Assembly (NCBI GenBank): GCA_030248135.1
Contig: JASANC010001358.1
Coordinates: forward strand, 1 to 64,000
Length of the DNA stretch: 64,000 nt
Origin: Theristus sp. LFF4_11
Taxonomy: Eukaryota > Nematoda > Chromadorea > Monhysterida > Xyalidae
Direction: 5' to 3'
Shown: in pieces, positions 52,101 through 64,000 of the stretch
Layout of the letters: each line of letters begins with the position of its first letter
How positions within the stretch are numbered: position 1 is the first letter of the stretch
The notes under the pieces: generated by a model
Databases searched by the model: none
Seen by the model: the letters and a program-made list of their open reading frames with translations, nothing else
What the model was told of the DNA's origin: nothing
Translations under genes and position numbers: made by a program

Positions 52101-53260
52101 GATAACAGTCAACACAGCGTGAACACGTTCGTTTGCAACATGCAACACGTTTTATTGGCTGTAATAAAACATCGGAAACTGGAAAGTGATGCAGAATTTT
52201 CTTCTGAACAGAACGGTTCGAATTCGAATCGAGCAATGTTGTTTCGATGTTTCACTTTTTATTAAAATATTCCATCTTTTTTGATCGTATATATCTCTTT
52301 CATGCCCGGCGACAATGTTTCTCTGCGGCGGACAACGGCATCGTGTGTTTTCGCTAATTTGCCGTTTTGTTTTTTTCTTATGAGTGTTTTTCGTTCTTTG
52401 AACGAAGAATGTACTTCACTGCTGTGGAAAAATAATTCTCGCGTTCTCGTCTCGTTAAACACAGTTTACACTGCGATCACACAAACCAGAACTCCATTTT
52501 CTCCATTGTCAAACTAAAAACCAAAGAGCATTCTTCTTTCAAGTGCTAGTCGCCAAGTCGCGACGAGTGTTTGTGTTTTTGTGGCATTTTTTTGTGTTTG
52601 AGTTTGTTGCTTTTGCTTACATTTTTGTGATGTGCTTATATCTGTTGTTGACTGCTCTGGTTTTTTTGTTCAGCGTCAACTGAACAGACGCTTCGCGTTG
52701 TTTTCCGTTTCCCGATTTTGTCTCATCTTGCTGAAGCTGAAACTGACGTTTTTGACCGCCATATAATTTTTTGGTTGCAGTTTTTTTAAACGCGGCCGTC
52801 GAACAACAGCAATTTTTCCGTTTAGACCGGTGAACTTTTGTGTTGGGTACTGTCCCAATTTGTGCGTTTTTAGTTTGCTGATCTCCAAAAAAACGATGGC
52901 TGATCTCTGAACTGTTGTTAATTTCGGCATTGACAAAACCATGAAACTTCATTGCTTTTTTTGTCACGTTGAATTCGGTTTGCGAGATTTGCTGTTAGGG
53001 GTGGTAAAAAACGGTTTTTTTCAAATCCATGTATATAAAACGGTTTTTTATACCGCGTCCGGTTCTTTATACCCGGTTTTTTTACCGACCCAGTATCTGA
53101 AGAATCCTGTGATTGCGACAATTTCTGGTACTCTGATTTTACGCAAACCGCTGAATAATGAGTAAAAGACCACAATTCTAGCCAGAAACTGTATGTGTTT
53201 CAATGGAAACGTATTCCAATCTTGATTTTATTTGAATCGGTGGCGCACTCAACCAGCACA
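49105..53260. other. Gene-poor, T-rich spacer between muskelin and the CED-1-like gene
   Basis: No recognised protein. The plus strand is rich in T runs. Frames of up to ~146 codons (49552-49992, plus; 52617-52967, minus, Lys/Gln-rich) have no family features. It should contain both promoters. Short A/T-rich motifs of the AAAACCGGTTTTT kind near 53010-53095 resemble a stretch at 26690-26770. Confidence 0.5.
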
Positions 53261-56200
53261 ATGATTTCCAGAAGATCACAATCGCAATGTCTGAATTTCA
53301 ATTTTGCTTTTTGTGCTTGCGTGGTCGGTGCCTTGTACAGTTTGCAAATGGCCTATTCTCTGACAGGACCGAATGTTTGCCGCGTCGAGCAAATGTAGGT
53401 TCATTTATTGTTGCTGTTTTTGGAATTAGACATGCATCTCAACCGACAACAGATTTTACAAAGACCGGTGGTGAGAAAGATGGGTTGCGAACGGTTCCAA
53501 AATTTCAACAGTTAAAAACTGTCTGCTAATTGGCTTGGTTCGTCAACCAGCGTGCCCCGAGCGAATGAAGTCAATCGGCTTAGCTGTCCATGTGCGCATG
53601 TGAAAGAGTGAAGCTTTGTATTTTATTGGTGTGCCCCCCGCCCCCGGGTCGTGTGTGCCTTCTGCAACACGGTGCCGCTAATAGGCAAAAATGACGATAT
53701 TTCCGACGAAGGCTTGTGAATTTACAGAAGTGCAGAAACGTGCGCAACAAGAATCGTGTTGCAGAAAGCAGATGAAAAATGAGCTACTGGGGGCCAAACG
53801 TCCCAGCACGTGCGCAGTGGCCGCGTCGTGTTGCGGCAAACCATCCGCACCACGGTCCACTACCCTCCATCCACCACACCGTCTAATTTCGGACCCTAAT
53901 GAATGACATTACTCCGCGTTCGAATCAACACGCTTTTCGATTTCAGAGCTCGAAAACCCGTAGAACTCTGATGGATTTGAGGATGCGCAGATTCACCACA
54001 CAATGTTTGCCGTTTTTCAGGCGGAACGTCACAACGAAGGAGCCGTACAACCACTCGTACCCGGTCACTCGCAAAAAGCCGTGTCTCGACGTGACAAGAG
54101 GATTCACTTGTACAGAAACTATGTGGGGAAAATTTAGATTGTCGTTTTTATTTGTGTGTTTTGTTGCGCGCGGTGTTTTTTTACCGTCGCATCATTTACC
54201 AGTGGCCAGTTTTATAAAAGTGAGGAGTTGAGGAGTGAGGAATTGAGGAGTGAATTAAGTAGAACACGTGTTAAAAATTCACTCCTCAAAACACTCCTCA
54301 ATCCGAAACTACTCAGAGCGCGATTCTCGTTTTTTTTCAGCGGTGAATTTTCTGTCTCACTGTCGCTGTTTCTGCTTGTAAACCAAGTCTGAATGGAAGA
54401 AAACCAAAAATTATCGTGTTTTTTTATCAAAACCAGCGACAAAATCAAATCAAACCGCCAAAAACATGCTATTCAGATTTTTACAAGTCGAATTTGACTT
54501 GTAAGATTTTTTGAGTGGTTGAGGAGTCTTTTATATAACCGAACAAAAATTGAGGAGTAAATTTACTCCTCAAAACACTCCTCAACTCCTCACTTTTGTA
54601 AAACCCGTTTTCTTCTGAGTAGTGAGTAAAACTCCTCAACTCCTCACTTTTATAAAACTGGCCACAGAATGATGTGTGAATGAACGTGGCAGCTGCAGCG
54701 CAGTCATGAACGGGACGGGGATTCCGGGGGTTCTGGGATTTACCATAAATAGGCGGGACGGGACAGAGCCGGGGAACGGGCAAAGAACCCCCTAACTTTC
54801 CAAAATTTGGAACAAAATCCCGTAATACCGAATAGTACCAAAATCATGCCCTATAGTTCTCAAATTATGTTACCGGCGGCGGCATACCCCTTTTTTGGCA
54901 CTTTTCTACTTTACCAGAAACAGGCCAGACGGCAGAGAAAGGCTTCCGTGCCCCGCTGCTGCAGTGTGCGGTGCGTGCTGGCTGCTGCAAATCAGTTTGC
55001 TCTTGTCGTGCAATAAAACATGTCCAATTTTTGTGATTTTCAGAATTCACACACGAGTTTTATATCGGAACGTAACGAAGCAAGTGCCCGAAATCGTGGA
55101 GCAATGCTGTGACGGTTACGTTAAGTTCAACGAACGATGTATTGGTAAGCTGTTTCTATAGAGTTTTAATAGTTCAATAGTGGTAGCTAAGTAATTCAGT
55201 TCTCGGGTTGTATCATCTAGTGCAGATGGCTTGCTGTTAGCCTGTTACCACCAACACCGATGCAGATGTTCATCGGCGTGTGAATAGGCTGGCTTTGCAG
55301 CCAATCAGCTTAATTCACATGATCATATGCAGTGCAGTGATCATAGGTGTAGAAGCGAACAGTGTATAGTCTGTGAACCGGTGCGGTGACGCGCAGCCAA
55401 TCAGCGTTCGATGCTTGAATGTTGGCGCTTTGATGTTGTTTGTTATTGGTTGATGTTCACCTGTGAAGTCTGTGGTATCATGGCACGTTTGCGTTTTGCA
55501 CTGTTTTTTCCCCAAACATCAACTCTTGCTCGTCACACAGCCGTTTGCGCGCCCGACTGCGTGCACGGCACCTGTGTCGCACCCAACCAATGCAACTGCT
55601 CCGACGGCTACGACGGCGACATCTGCGACAAGCGAATCTGTAGGCCGCTTTTGGTGTTGTTTCGTGCAGCTTTTTTCGGTTTCTTTTTGCATTGTTGTAG
55701 TGGGGTGCTGATAGTTTTTATTTTGGGTGTTCTGGCTACTTGTGCGGTGGAATAAAAACATCCGTGACTATTTTTATAAATCGAAACAATTCAGCCAGTC
55801 TAAGGTAAATAGCAAATACAGTAATTTTGTTTGTTTTCGTTTTGTGCCGTGCTGTTTGTTTTTGTACTTTTGGGTAGTTTACCGATTTTGCCCAGCACCG
55901 ACCAGACCAGAATACCGACACCTAAACTCGCAAAAATAATGTTGACATTCGTTTGTGTTTAGTTTTGCAGCAGCATCAGCGTATTGTTGTTTTGTTATTT
56001 GGTTGTCCGTTGGAAATATGGGCAATAATTTTCGTTAGACACTACGTTTAATGCAGCTAGCTGACTGGTTGTTTCGGAACAATGGGCAATGTGTGCGGCT
56101 GCGCAAATCGCGCACCATGATCCATCCGATGAATCGCGGTGTGGATTTGAAAATGACTCTTGGTCGTGACTCTTCAACGGCGTCATTGTTTTGTAAAATG

Positions 56201-58362
56201 ACACGATGTTCATCGTTATTGCAGCGCACGAGACGCTGGTTGCGCCGGTCGGTCTCCAAATGACCGAGTCGCGAGTGACCGAGGCGACGATGACGCCAAC
56301 GAGCATCATTCTCCTGATTCTCGGTTTGGTCTCGATGCTGCTGCTGATGCTGGCGCTCGTCTTCTATTATCGGCGAAAGTGGATGCGCGAGAAAGACCCG
56401 GAGTTGCCGACGGTGATGTGAGTGAGAGAATATGGGTTTTATCCCTTTTAATGGTTTAGAAGAATCGTACAGGTTTGTTTCTATTATTGTGATCACTTAA
56501 AATTTACAACGTTATAAACAAACGCAATTCCGAGAAGGTAAAAATGAAGCAATCCGTCCAGCATTTTTAGCAGCCCTGGTGAAGCTTCTCTTATGAACAA
56601 ATCTGCAATAGCATGGTTGCTTGAGTGGTTGCATCTCAAAATTGATGTGTAAGTGTAATCATTCGTCAGTCGCGCCAATCAGCACGATGGAAACAATCAG
56701 GTGTGGTAAAGTTTTAGACAAATTGACCAATTCAGCACCAATTTTTTTTTCAGCTACAACAGTCGCGAGCACTCGCAGGACGACGCGGACGCAACGGCGA
56801 ACGGCGTCTACGGAGACACGAACGAGTTCAACAACCCGATGTACACCACGCCGAAACGCGGCTCACCACCGCCGCCGCTGCCGCAACCGGTCAGCCGCTT
56901 GAAGCAACTGTAGCTGCTAAATTTTAGATATTTTCTTTCGTTCAGCAAATCAACCAAATTGTGGGATGGTTCTCTGCATTTCGGCCCGGCCATCATATGC
57001 AGAAGAGTGGTGGCGTCACCAGTGATGTGCCCCTCCGTAGCCACTTGAATAGAAAACTTGAGCGCGGAAAGTAGAATCGATAAGCTGAATAAATCAATTG
57101 ATCAGACCTTATTATCGACAATATTTGAATTGTCTCTGTTGTTCAGAATCCGTTTTTCGTTTCTGGTGCCGATGCAACAAAATCGATGTTCAAAGTTCGA
57201 TGTTCAGCAAAACTCTGAAGACCCCCTGTTGTTTTTGTAGGCTGGCGGCTCGCACGGTTTCCTCAATCCGATGTCGTCGCCGACGAAAGTGCTGCCCAAC
57301 GGAATGAAAGTGGCGCCACCACCGCCGCACATGCGCGTCAACATGCCGCCGCCGCCGTATCAAGCGGAAGAAAGTGCGTGCGCTGCTTGCTTGCATTGGG
57401 TTACGTGAGTCCCTTAGTCACTTTGGACAGCCAATTTCAACGCTCAGCCTGGTGTGCGTCGTGCATCTGGTGTTTTAGTAAAAGGTCAACAGAAGACGAG
57501 TCGAGCACGCATTTTGAATCCAGTCCGTTGATTGGTGATAATTGAAGTCGGTGAGTCAGGCTATTTTTAGGTCACCATAAGTTTTTTCTTGTGCAGTATC
57601 AGCCCGGCCAAACACATTCCACCAACATTGTTTACGAAATTATGTCAGTGTTGTTTTGTTACTAAGTCTTTGTTTTGATATCATTTCATCTTTTCAGACA
57701 TTTATGAAAGCACGGACAGTTACAAAGGCTCGGCAGGTCGTTCAGTTGAACCAGAGAATCACTATAGCACTCTGCCTTCAGTTACACCAAGTTGGTTTAC
57801 AACTATCTTTTTTCTTCCTTGTTTTCCAGTCAACATCAGAATTGTCAGTGAGCGGTCTCTATTTATAACGAACTAATCAGCGCAGCGTTAGTGTTGATGG
57901 CCTTGAGGGGCATTCATGAACCAGTATTTATTGACGCATATTTATGAATGTTGTTTCATGAATGCCGCTGAATGAAATTGGATGATGCTATAACAGCGAA
58001 CGCAAGTCAAAATCAGTAAATCCGCCATAATCAGCAGTTTGTGGCACGCCACGCAAACGTGTCTTTCACAGCCAAACGATCCTTGCCATCAAACGTAGTC
58101 AAGTCCAACTTTGATCGATTGGCCTGCTTCAGAGCCGGACGCAGATTCAATGGCCACCTCGAACGTCTACGAGCAACCAGTGAGCAGCAACGGCTCATCG
58201 TGCGGCTATGCAGAAGGCGCGAACGGAAACGAGCCACCGATGAGCTCACCCTCGTTCTCAACGGCCCCGACCGAGGCAGCGGGCGTCTCACCACCGCCGC
58301 AGCCCTGCGATTCAGCCTCCCTTCGCACAAACTCCTCCCCTTATGAACAGTTGGCTCGTTGA
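53261..58362 (+). CDS. Short CED-1/Draper/NimA-like EMI-EGF receptor
   Basis: A single-pass cell-surface receptor of the engulfment family. Nine exons join in frame to 406 aa: 53261-53394, 54021-54122, 55044-55144, 55541-55639, 56225-56417, 56754-56889, 57241-57373, 57698-57790, 58133-58362. A hydrophobic leader is followed by an EMI domain (about 34-112: LTGPNVCRVEQ ... EQCCDGYVKFNERC) and one EGF-like module (CAPDCVHGTCVAPNQC, then NCSDGYDGDIC). A short linker leads to a membrane helix (about 172-194) and a stop-transfer YYRRKWMR. The ~210-residue tail has NPMY (237-240), the PTB-binding NPxY form used by CED-1 with CED-6, several Tyr motifs (YSTL; YEQL at 401-404) and Pro-rich stretches. 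CED-1, Draper and MEGF10 have about 15 EGF-type repeats and this gene has one, closer in plan to NimA-like proteins. The long introns leave little room for missed EGF exons, since phases already match. Exon 8 uses a GTTGGT donor. Confidence 0.9.
54202..54665. mobile_element. Foldback-like element with 35-bp perfect TIRs
   Basis: Ends are perfect inverted repeats of 35 bases (54202-54236 and 54631-54665) starting GTGGCCAGTTTTATAAAAGT. Inside, GAGGAGT/ACTCCTC units recur several times in both orientations, so the whole ~464-bp element can fold extensively. There is no coding capacity and no obvious target duplication. It lies in the second intron of the CED-1-like gene. Confidence 0.85.
57905..57970. 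mobile_element. Palindromic MITE, copy 4 (shortened)
   Basis: GGGGCATTCATGAACCAGTA at the left and TTTCATGAATGCCGC at the right, about 66 bases. The centre is deleted relative to the other three copies. It lies in the CED-1-like intron before the last exon. Confidence 0.75.
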
Positions 58363-60343
58363 GCTCTTCTGAAATGTTGTCATGTTTGTTTTTGTGCGCC
58401 GCCGGGGAAAATTTGGTGACCTTGTTGGATTTATGTTGTCTTGGGTACGTTATGATCATACCGACGTGATGCGGCTATTTTGTGACTTTGTGTTATTTTT
58501 TTTTATTTCAGTTACTTTCGTGTGTGCGTTTGTTCCTGTGTGAATCTGTGTTCTTTTCTGGTTCGACGTTGCCAGTGTTGTCATGTTCATGTTTGTTTGT
58601 GCGCTGCTGGAGCCTTTGAAGTCAAGCACGATGGTTGGCTGTGTCAAGTGCAAGTCAGTGTATGTAACCATTGAGAGATGCAGCCAATCAGTGTGTCAAT
58701 GCAAGTCTGCAATCATGAAACTTTTATGTAGCGCCTTCATGCTGCATGCACCGTTTATTGGTGAAAAAATATTTCTGTAAAATTACATTACTGTGTGATT
58801 GTAAATAAGTTTGAACATATTTTGAACATATTGGATTTATGATTTTAAAGTCACGAATTTTTTAGAACAATGGTAGTTGCACCGTGATAATCAGAAACGA
58901 TCCTTTCATGTTTTATGAGTTCCCTAAAGTTTGATTCAATGAACGATTGATTTGACTGATTATTTGTTCGTTTTGACGGATCGCTTAAATTGATGTTTGA
59001 TGCACTCAAAAATAAGATTTTTGTTTCAGTTCTTTTTTCAGCTTGCTTCAATGCCCGTGTCTGCTTTACCGGTAGCTTGACCTTTTTTAATCTTGTTTGC
59101 AGTTTGTTTCAGTTTGTTTGATTGATGTTTGTTGATGGTTCTTATGTTTTTGATTCAATGCTTATTTATTTACGTTTTTTATTTTTGTAGTTGTAATTTA
59201 GTTTAGTTTGTCTTTCAAGATGATTTTTTTGGCGTTTTCCATAGACCAACCATGCCTCTGGTCTCGGACAAAACAGTGTCTTTTCCAAGTGACTTGAAAC
59301 ATCACTGATGAGGTCCTAGTGTCAAGGCCGTGCACTTTTTTCACGCAACATTTCAACCTGCGCTGTGTGTGTGTGCTTGCTGGTGTGTTTGTTTGTACGC
59401 GTGGTGACTGGCAAAGTGCACGATCTCCAGACTAGGTCTTCTGGTCATTTTCGTCTCACACGTTCTGTCCATCTCATCAACGGACTATCATAATTTGACG
59501 ACATTTGAACTTTTCCAACGTTTGGAAAAATTGTGTGTTGACACCATTTTATTGATTTTTACCGCACTGTACAGCTCTTGACGAAAGACAATATTGAGAT
59601 TCAAGACAGTTTTTCTTGTGAACAGAATAAGTCCCTGCCACCTTGTATTTTCACTTTTGCGAACACGTTTATCAATATATCACAGATTTTAGTTTTTGGC
59701 AATACAGAAAATGTCGCTACCACATGCAATTTCTTTTGTGATTCTCCATAAATCTGTTTTAAAATGTCGATATCAACATGAGTTTTCAGTCAAGTATGCA
59801 GCCAGTTGATAGGCTCCATTGAGATCAAGGCGTTCAGCATGAATTATGATGCAGCAAAAACAGCTTTCCGTTTTGAAATTCTGAAATTTACAAGGCCTTG
59901 TGTGTTGGGCTAAGTTTGTTCGTGGATTTGTGTGTCGGAAAAGCCAGTTGAAGTAGCGCGATGGATTACATTCATGTTTTAGCGCTTTTTTGCGCATGCT
60001 TTGTGTCGCAATGAAATGTTTGTTTGTTTTTTAAATAAAAGTTTATGACCAGTGTTTGGTTGTTTTCGGGGCAATTTGGCTTTTTATTAGCGTTGTTCCA
60101 ACGCACAGCTGCGCAGCAGACTACTTTCGATTCTGCTTCAAAAGTTTCAAATAATAGTTAGGTATAACCATGTGTTCTGGTATTTTGTAGCACGACTGTG
60201 AGTCATCCAAAAAAACATGCTTTCGTGCAAGGAACTGTTTCCAGCCGAAATATCTAGATAGCATAGCCATTTCCTGTATCCAATAGTTTTCAGTGTCATG
60301 AGAAAATAGAACGCTGCGTCGAAAACTTTGAAAACTAACAATT
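58363..60343. other. Spacer between the CED-1-like gene and the Rab gene
   Basis: About 2 kb, T-rich on the plus strand, with no conserved frame. Should hold a 3' UTR and the Rab promoter. 59220-59480 is GC-richer, without a recognisable gene. Confidence 0.55.
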
Positions 60344-62423
60344 ATGACTGCTCAAGCTGCATATCGGAAACGTCCGAAAGTGGTGCTGGTTGGAATGACA
60401 GGTTCGATTGTTTTTTGTTGTAATGTTTAAAAAACTTTCTCATCTTGATCGCAGTACGTGCAAAAAAATGAATCAGTTTCAGCGGTTGGCAAAACGAGCC
60501 TGCTGCAACGACAGAATGGTGAAACGTTTTCGCTCGAAGTCAGTCCAACTCTTGGTGCTGGCTACTGCTTGACCGCGGTGTCCGTGTGATTTTCGCGATG
60601 CTTTTATTCATACTGATTTTGAGTGCTTGCTTGGCTGCTCTGTCTTGCTTGGCGGTTGTCGATTCTGAGTCATTCTGAGCGCTGATTTGCTGACACCGGC
60701 GTGCTCAAACGCGTATGCAAAACTGAGTGGTTGAGTTTCGATCTTCACTGTTCTAAGGTGATCCAATTGACGCGGATTATATTTCGCTAAATATTATGCA
60801 GTTTGTTATTTCTTTTGGTGTCACCTTTTTGCAGTCAGCTGTCGAACTCGTCAACAGCACAGCTGGAGGTCTGGGACACTGCCGGCCAAGAGCGCTTTCG
60901 ATCCATGGTTTGCAGTTTATTGTGGCCGTTCCTGGTTTAAATCTGTTTTTTTATTGATTGGCTGCCTCACACACAATTTACCAATCAACATTCAATCACA
61001 ATGGGAAGTTGGCGAGCTGGTCAGATATGTTTTGGAAGTTTTTGCTTGTCATGTCAAATGGAAATGGAAATGTCAGAAATGGAAATAATGGCAAACAACC
61101 ATATCTGCTTATCAAAATATTCACACAGCATTTCGATTCGAATCCAAATTAATATTGTGTTTCGCAGGCTCCCCTGTACTACCGTAACGCTGACGGTGCG
61201 ATAGTGGTGTACGATATCACTTCGGCTTTCTCATTTCAGTCGGTCGACAGATGGGTGAAAGGTTGGGTTGTGAAATTGATTTGTTTTTTTCTGTTGTTGC
61301 TTTTGATATCAAGTTCTGTTGTTTCAAAACTGAGAAGGAAAACCTGACGTAATAAAGCACGCACAGTGAGTGCAGTTGGCACTGGGCGGGCAGTTCAACG
61401 CGTCTTCTTTCTGCCGTATGTGTCTCGACACGATCTTACTGCACATGACAAAAGATATTGTTGCGCTGACATATGTTCGTGTCAAGAGTCAAGACCGATC
61501 ACAAGTGTATTGCAAGATTTCTTTGAACATGTGGCATCGAAATGACGTCATTCGCGTCGACAATGCGTGTCTGCCAACGGCAAGCACTCAGGCACCAGAA
61601 TCTCAGTTTGCCTCACCGTTGTACCAAACCTGAAAGCGTGCGTTGCTGCGCATGAGAAGCGCCTATGTTTCTCAGCCACATGACGTCATTTCGGTCGGAC
61701 ACGTCCGAACGAATGAAAACAATTGCAGAGTTGCGTCAGTTCGTCGGGCCGGGCATCGTGATCTGCGTCGTCGGCAACAAACGTGACCTTGAGCGAGAAC
61801 GATGCGTCCCGCGAAACGCCGGCCAACAGTACGCAGACTCGATATCGGCCGCGTTCTGTGAGACGTCGGCGTTGACCGGAGAAGGTGCTGTTTACCTATC
61901 TACACGTGTGCAGTCAATCTCAGGACCAAAATAAAGGATTTCGAACGTGTCAGAACGAAATGAGGTCCTTGTGTACTCTGAAACATGCGCTTGTCATGCA
62001 GGACACTAAGTTTGGCACAAATAGATTTTGTTTTTTAAGTTTTGAGATTTGGCACAAACCGATTTTTTAAGAATGATTGACTACAAAAACCTCCTTAACC
62101 AATAAAAAAACCTGCGGTGATACGAAACCTAGGAAGGAAACCCAATAATTATTTGGCTCAGAACGCCGTTTTGGGACAGTTTTATTTCGGGACACCTACT
62201 TTTTGAGCTGGACACCTAAAAATCTGAGTTTCGATGTCAAAGGACACCAAAAAGGTCACCAATTTGCAACAAAGCGCAGCCCGTTTCAGGCGTGCAAACA
62301 GCGTTCCAGCTGCTTGCCGAGCGCGTCGTCGACGCACAACAGTCGAACTCGAATCATCGTGGCTTCGATCTGTCCGTTCGCGAGCAACCGACGAGATTAG
62401 AAAAACGTGGCTGTTGGTGCTAA
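60344..62423 (+). CDS. Rab GTPase of the Rab5 subfamily, Rab22/31-like
   Basis: A small GTPase that switches vesicle traffic, probably on early endosomes. Six exons give 203 aa: 60344-60401, 60483-60579, 60835-60907, 61168-61261, 61729-61884, 62290-62423. All guanine-nucleotide motifs are present: P-loop GMTAVGKT (17-24), switch I SPTLGA with Thr42, WDTAGQERF (64-72) with the catalytic Gln69, NKRD (123-126) and ETSAL (151-155). SPTLGA, APLYYRN and WVKELRQFVGPGIV resemble Rab22/31 more than other Rabs. The C-terminus ends CWC, a CXC prenylation motif instead of the CC usual in this subfamily. The exon 2 end was set at GCG-GT followed by GTCCGT because this phase alone gives the family's spacing between switch I and WDTAGQ. 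Confidence 0.93.
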
Positions 62424-63053
62424 AACATGTGATTTCAACACTTTTTCTCGCATTTTTTTAAGACTGATAGAATTTGAAGAGTGCATAGATAATGAAGTCT
62501 GATTGCCTGTAAATTGCGTTGGCAACTCAGCGAATTGAAAATGCAGCCAATCAGCTGCATTTAGTAATCTCGACTACCATATCCAATGAGAGTGCTTTAT
62601 CCGAAAACCTGTTATATTTCACTTGGCCGTTTTTGCCTTACTGTGCATGTGGTTTGATTGCAGTTTTTCAACAAATAACAAGAGATTCATGGCCTCCTGT
62701 ATAGCTTCAAAGGTTGTTCATTCCAATGTTTTTTTACGTTTTTCTGTTGCCTTCCTGCCTATATTGTTCCCAAGTGCTATCAGATAGCAGAAATGGCTTG
62801 TTCAATTTGTTTTGATGTGATCATGTGTATTTGGTATCTTAGCAAATACTGACTTGAAAATTTCGAATAAATTGCTAAACAAAACCAGCAATGTTTTGTA
62901 ATATACCGTTGTCGAGCCAAGTCTTTCACTGCTTACACAAGGCCATATTCCTCCTTTTATATGCGTCTCCCGCATTTTTAGATAATTTATTAATTGCTTG
63001 CAAAATCAAAACGTTTCAAGGGATATCTGTTGGTCAATTGCAGTGATTAAATA
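62424..63053. other. Spacer between the Rab gene and DNAJC12
   Basis: About 630 bases, same-strand neighbours. An AATAAA lies near 62866 and could end the Rab transcript. The sequence TTGCAG ends 11 bases before the DNAJC12 start codon and could be a trans-splice or 5' UTR acceptor. Confidence 0.5.
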
Positions 63054-64000
63054 ATGAACGTTGCTGACATTCTGTCTTACGATCGATCAAAAGACGTCGA
63101 TTTTTACGCGGTGCTTGGCTGTCCGCAAAGTGCCTCGGTAAGGTTGAGCACACTGCGCAAGCAGCGCTGATTGCATGAATTGCTGTTTTTCATTGTACTG
63201 TAGCGTCCCAGCTTTATCGCTCACGTTAAATGTGGCCGATTCTGATTTGGTGCCGAATTACAACCTCGCCAGATGCAGTGTCCAGTCAGGATCCGCTGAA
63301 ATCCTGTTTCTGATAAAACCACTATGACACGATGATGTTGCATCGTATCAAGCAACCACGCGGTGCTGCAATATCGCATGTGTGCGCCTGTGTGTGCACA
63401 TGCAACATTCCTGTGTTATATCCGTGAGTGCACTGTTTTCAGACTCGGACTTCTCCCCCGCCTGTACAGATTGAACAACTGCAAACCGAGTACAAAGTGC
63501 GTGCGCTGCAATGCCACCCCGACAAGTGCCCCAACGACGAGGCAGCCGCATTGCAGTTCCGAAAGCTGCAACAAGCGAAAGAAATTCTGTTGGACGTCGC
63601 ACATAAACGACTGTACGACCAGTGGCTGCACGCCGGCATCAACGTGCCCTGGGTGGACTGGTTTGCGAAACAGAAAACATCCGTAAGTTTTGGCTAAAGT
63701 GCACTTTTCGTGAACAAATTGCGTGTTCAGCAACGTTGCGCAGTCACTAACAACAATAGAAGCCTTTCGCATGCGTGCCAGTGTGTTTGTCTTGGTTGCA
63801 TTAGACTGGAACACGTGTGAAAGAAACTGCAGTGTCTACAGCGACAAATTCAGAATCCAATCCAAATAAACGTAATGCTGCTCAAAGCAAGCAGTCAATC
63901 AGCCGTGTGGCACGAGTACCACTTTATTACAGGGTGCGACAGCAATGCACTGGAGTGCACCACGTAACCTGAAGCCAATGATCCAGCAAACCGCACAACC
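63054..64000 (+). CDS. DNAJC12: DNAJC12-type J-domain co-chaperone, cut by the right edge
   Basis: Cytosolic Hsp70 co-chaperone. In mammals DNAJC12 serves the aromatic amino-acid hydroxylases. Exons 63054-63137, 63470-63682 and 63933 to the edge join in phase 0. The protein opens with the J domain (DVDFYAVLGCPQSAS, then KVRALQCHPDKCPNDEAA) with HPD at 44-46 and KLQQAKEILLDVAHKRLYD, closely matching human DNAJC12. VPWVDWFAKQKTS matches the stretch after the J domain, and the third exon supplies MHW, as in human TSMHW. The start is fixed by alignment to the short human N-terminus. The C-terminal part lies outside the window. Confidence 0.92.

Noticed and set aside
52617..52967. A Lys/Gln-rich 116-codon minus-strand frame
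   Set aside because: Reads an A-rich strand, and a second overlapping minus-strand frame in the same stretch is equally open; no family features.

Overview
The window is nuclear DNA of a compact-genome animal. The genes carry many short introns, mostly a few hundred bases, with GT-AG borders and TTTCAG/TTGCAG-type acceptors, and the proteins are bilaterian families: Pax2/5/8, MFSD4, Hrs/HGS, FkbM-type methyltransferase, muskelin, a CED-1/Draper/NimA-like receptor, a Rab5-subfamily GTPase and DNAJC12. A nematode or another small ecdysozoan fits best, but nothing here fixes the phylum. Exon models below were joined by eye, using splice borders, codon phase and remembered family alignments. No search was run.

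Layout. 1-14 kb: a Pax2/5/8 gene on the minus strand running off the left edge, with several candidate 5' exons. 14-18 kb: no recognised gene, only two weak single-exon candidates and a possible small secreted-peptide exon hit by a MITE at 18.14 kb. 18.8-23.6 kb: MFSD4 transporter (+, 13 exons, 541 aa). 24.5-31.7 kb: Hrs (-, 18 exons, 798 aa). 34.6-38.1 kb: an unrecognised membrane-anchored ectoprotein (+, at least 553 aa, N-terminus not found). 39.1-40.9 kb: FkbM-like type II membrane protein (+, 5 exons, 327 aa). 41.5-49.1 kb: muskelin (-, 20 exons, 826 aa). 49.1-53.3 kb: no recognised gene. 53.3-58.4 kb: short CED-1-like receptor (+, 9 exons, 406 aa). 60.3-62.4 kb: Rab22/31-like GTPase (+, 6 exons, 203 aa). 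63.05-64 kb: DNAJC12 (+), cut by the right edge.

The introns and spacers are rich in small mobile elements and inverted repeats: a foldback element with a GGCCGGAATTCTTC-type minisatellite in its arms (3,991-4,575); a hAT-like MITE with an 8-bp target duplication (18,143-18,616); a four-copy ~90-bp hairpin family, each copy in an intron of a different gene; a second foldback-like element with 35-bp perfect terminal inverted repeats (54,202-54,665); a tRNA-derived SINE (31,180-31,417) and a fragment of its tail (20,310-20,358); and a ~191-bp tandem array in a muskelin intron.

The genes look like unrelated neighbours rather than one pathway. Several act in the endocytic/engulfment route (Hrs sorting, an endosomal Rab, a CED-1-like engulfment receptor), but their proximity may be chance.
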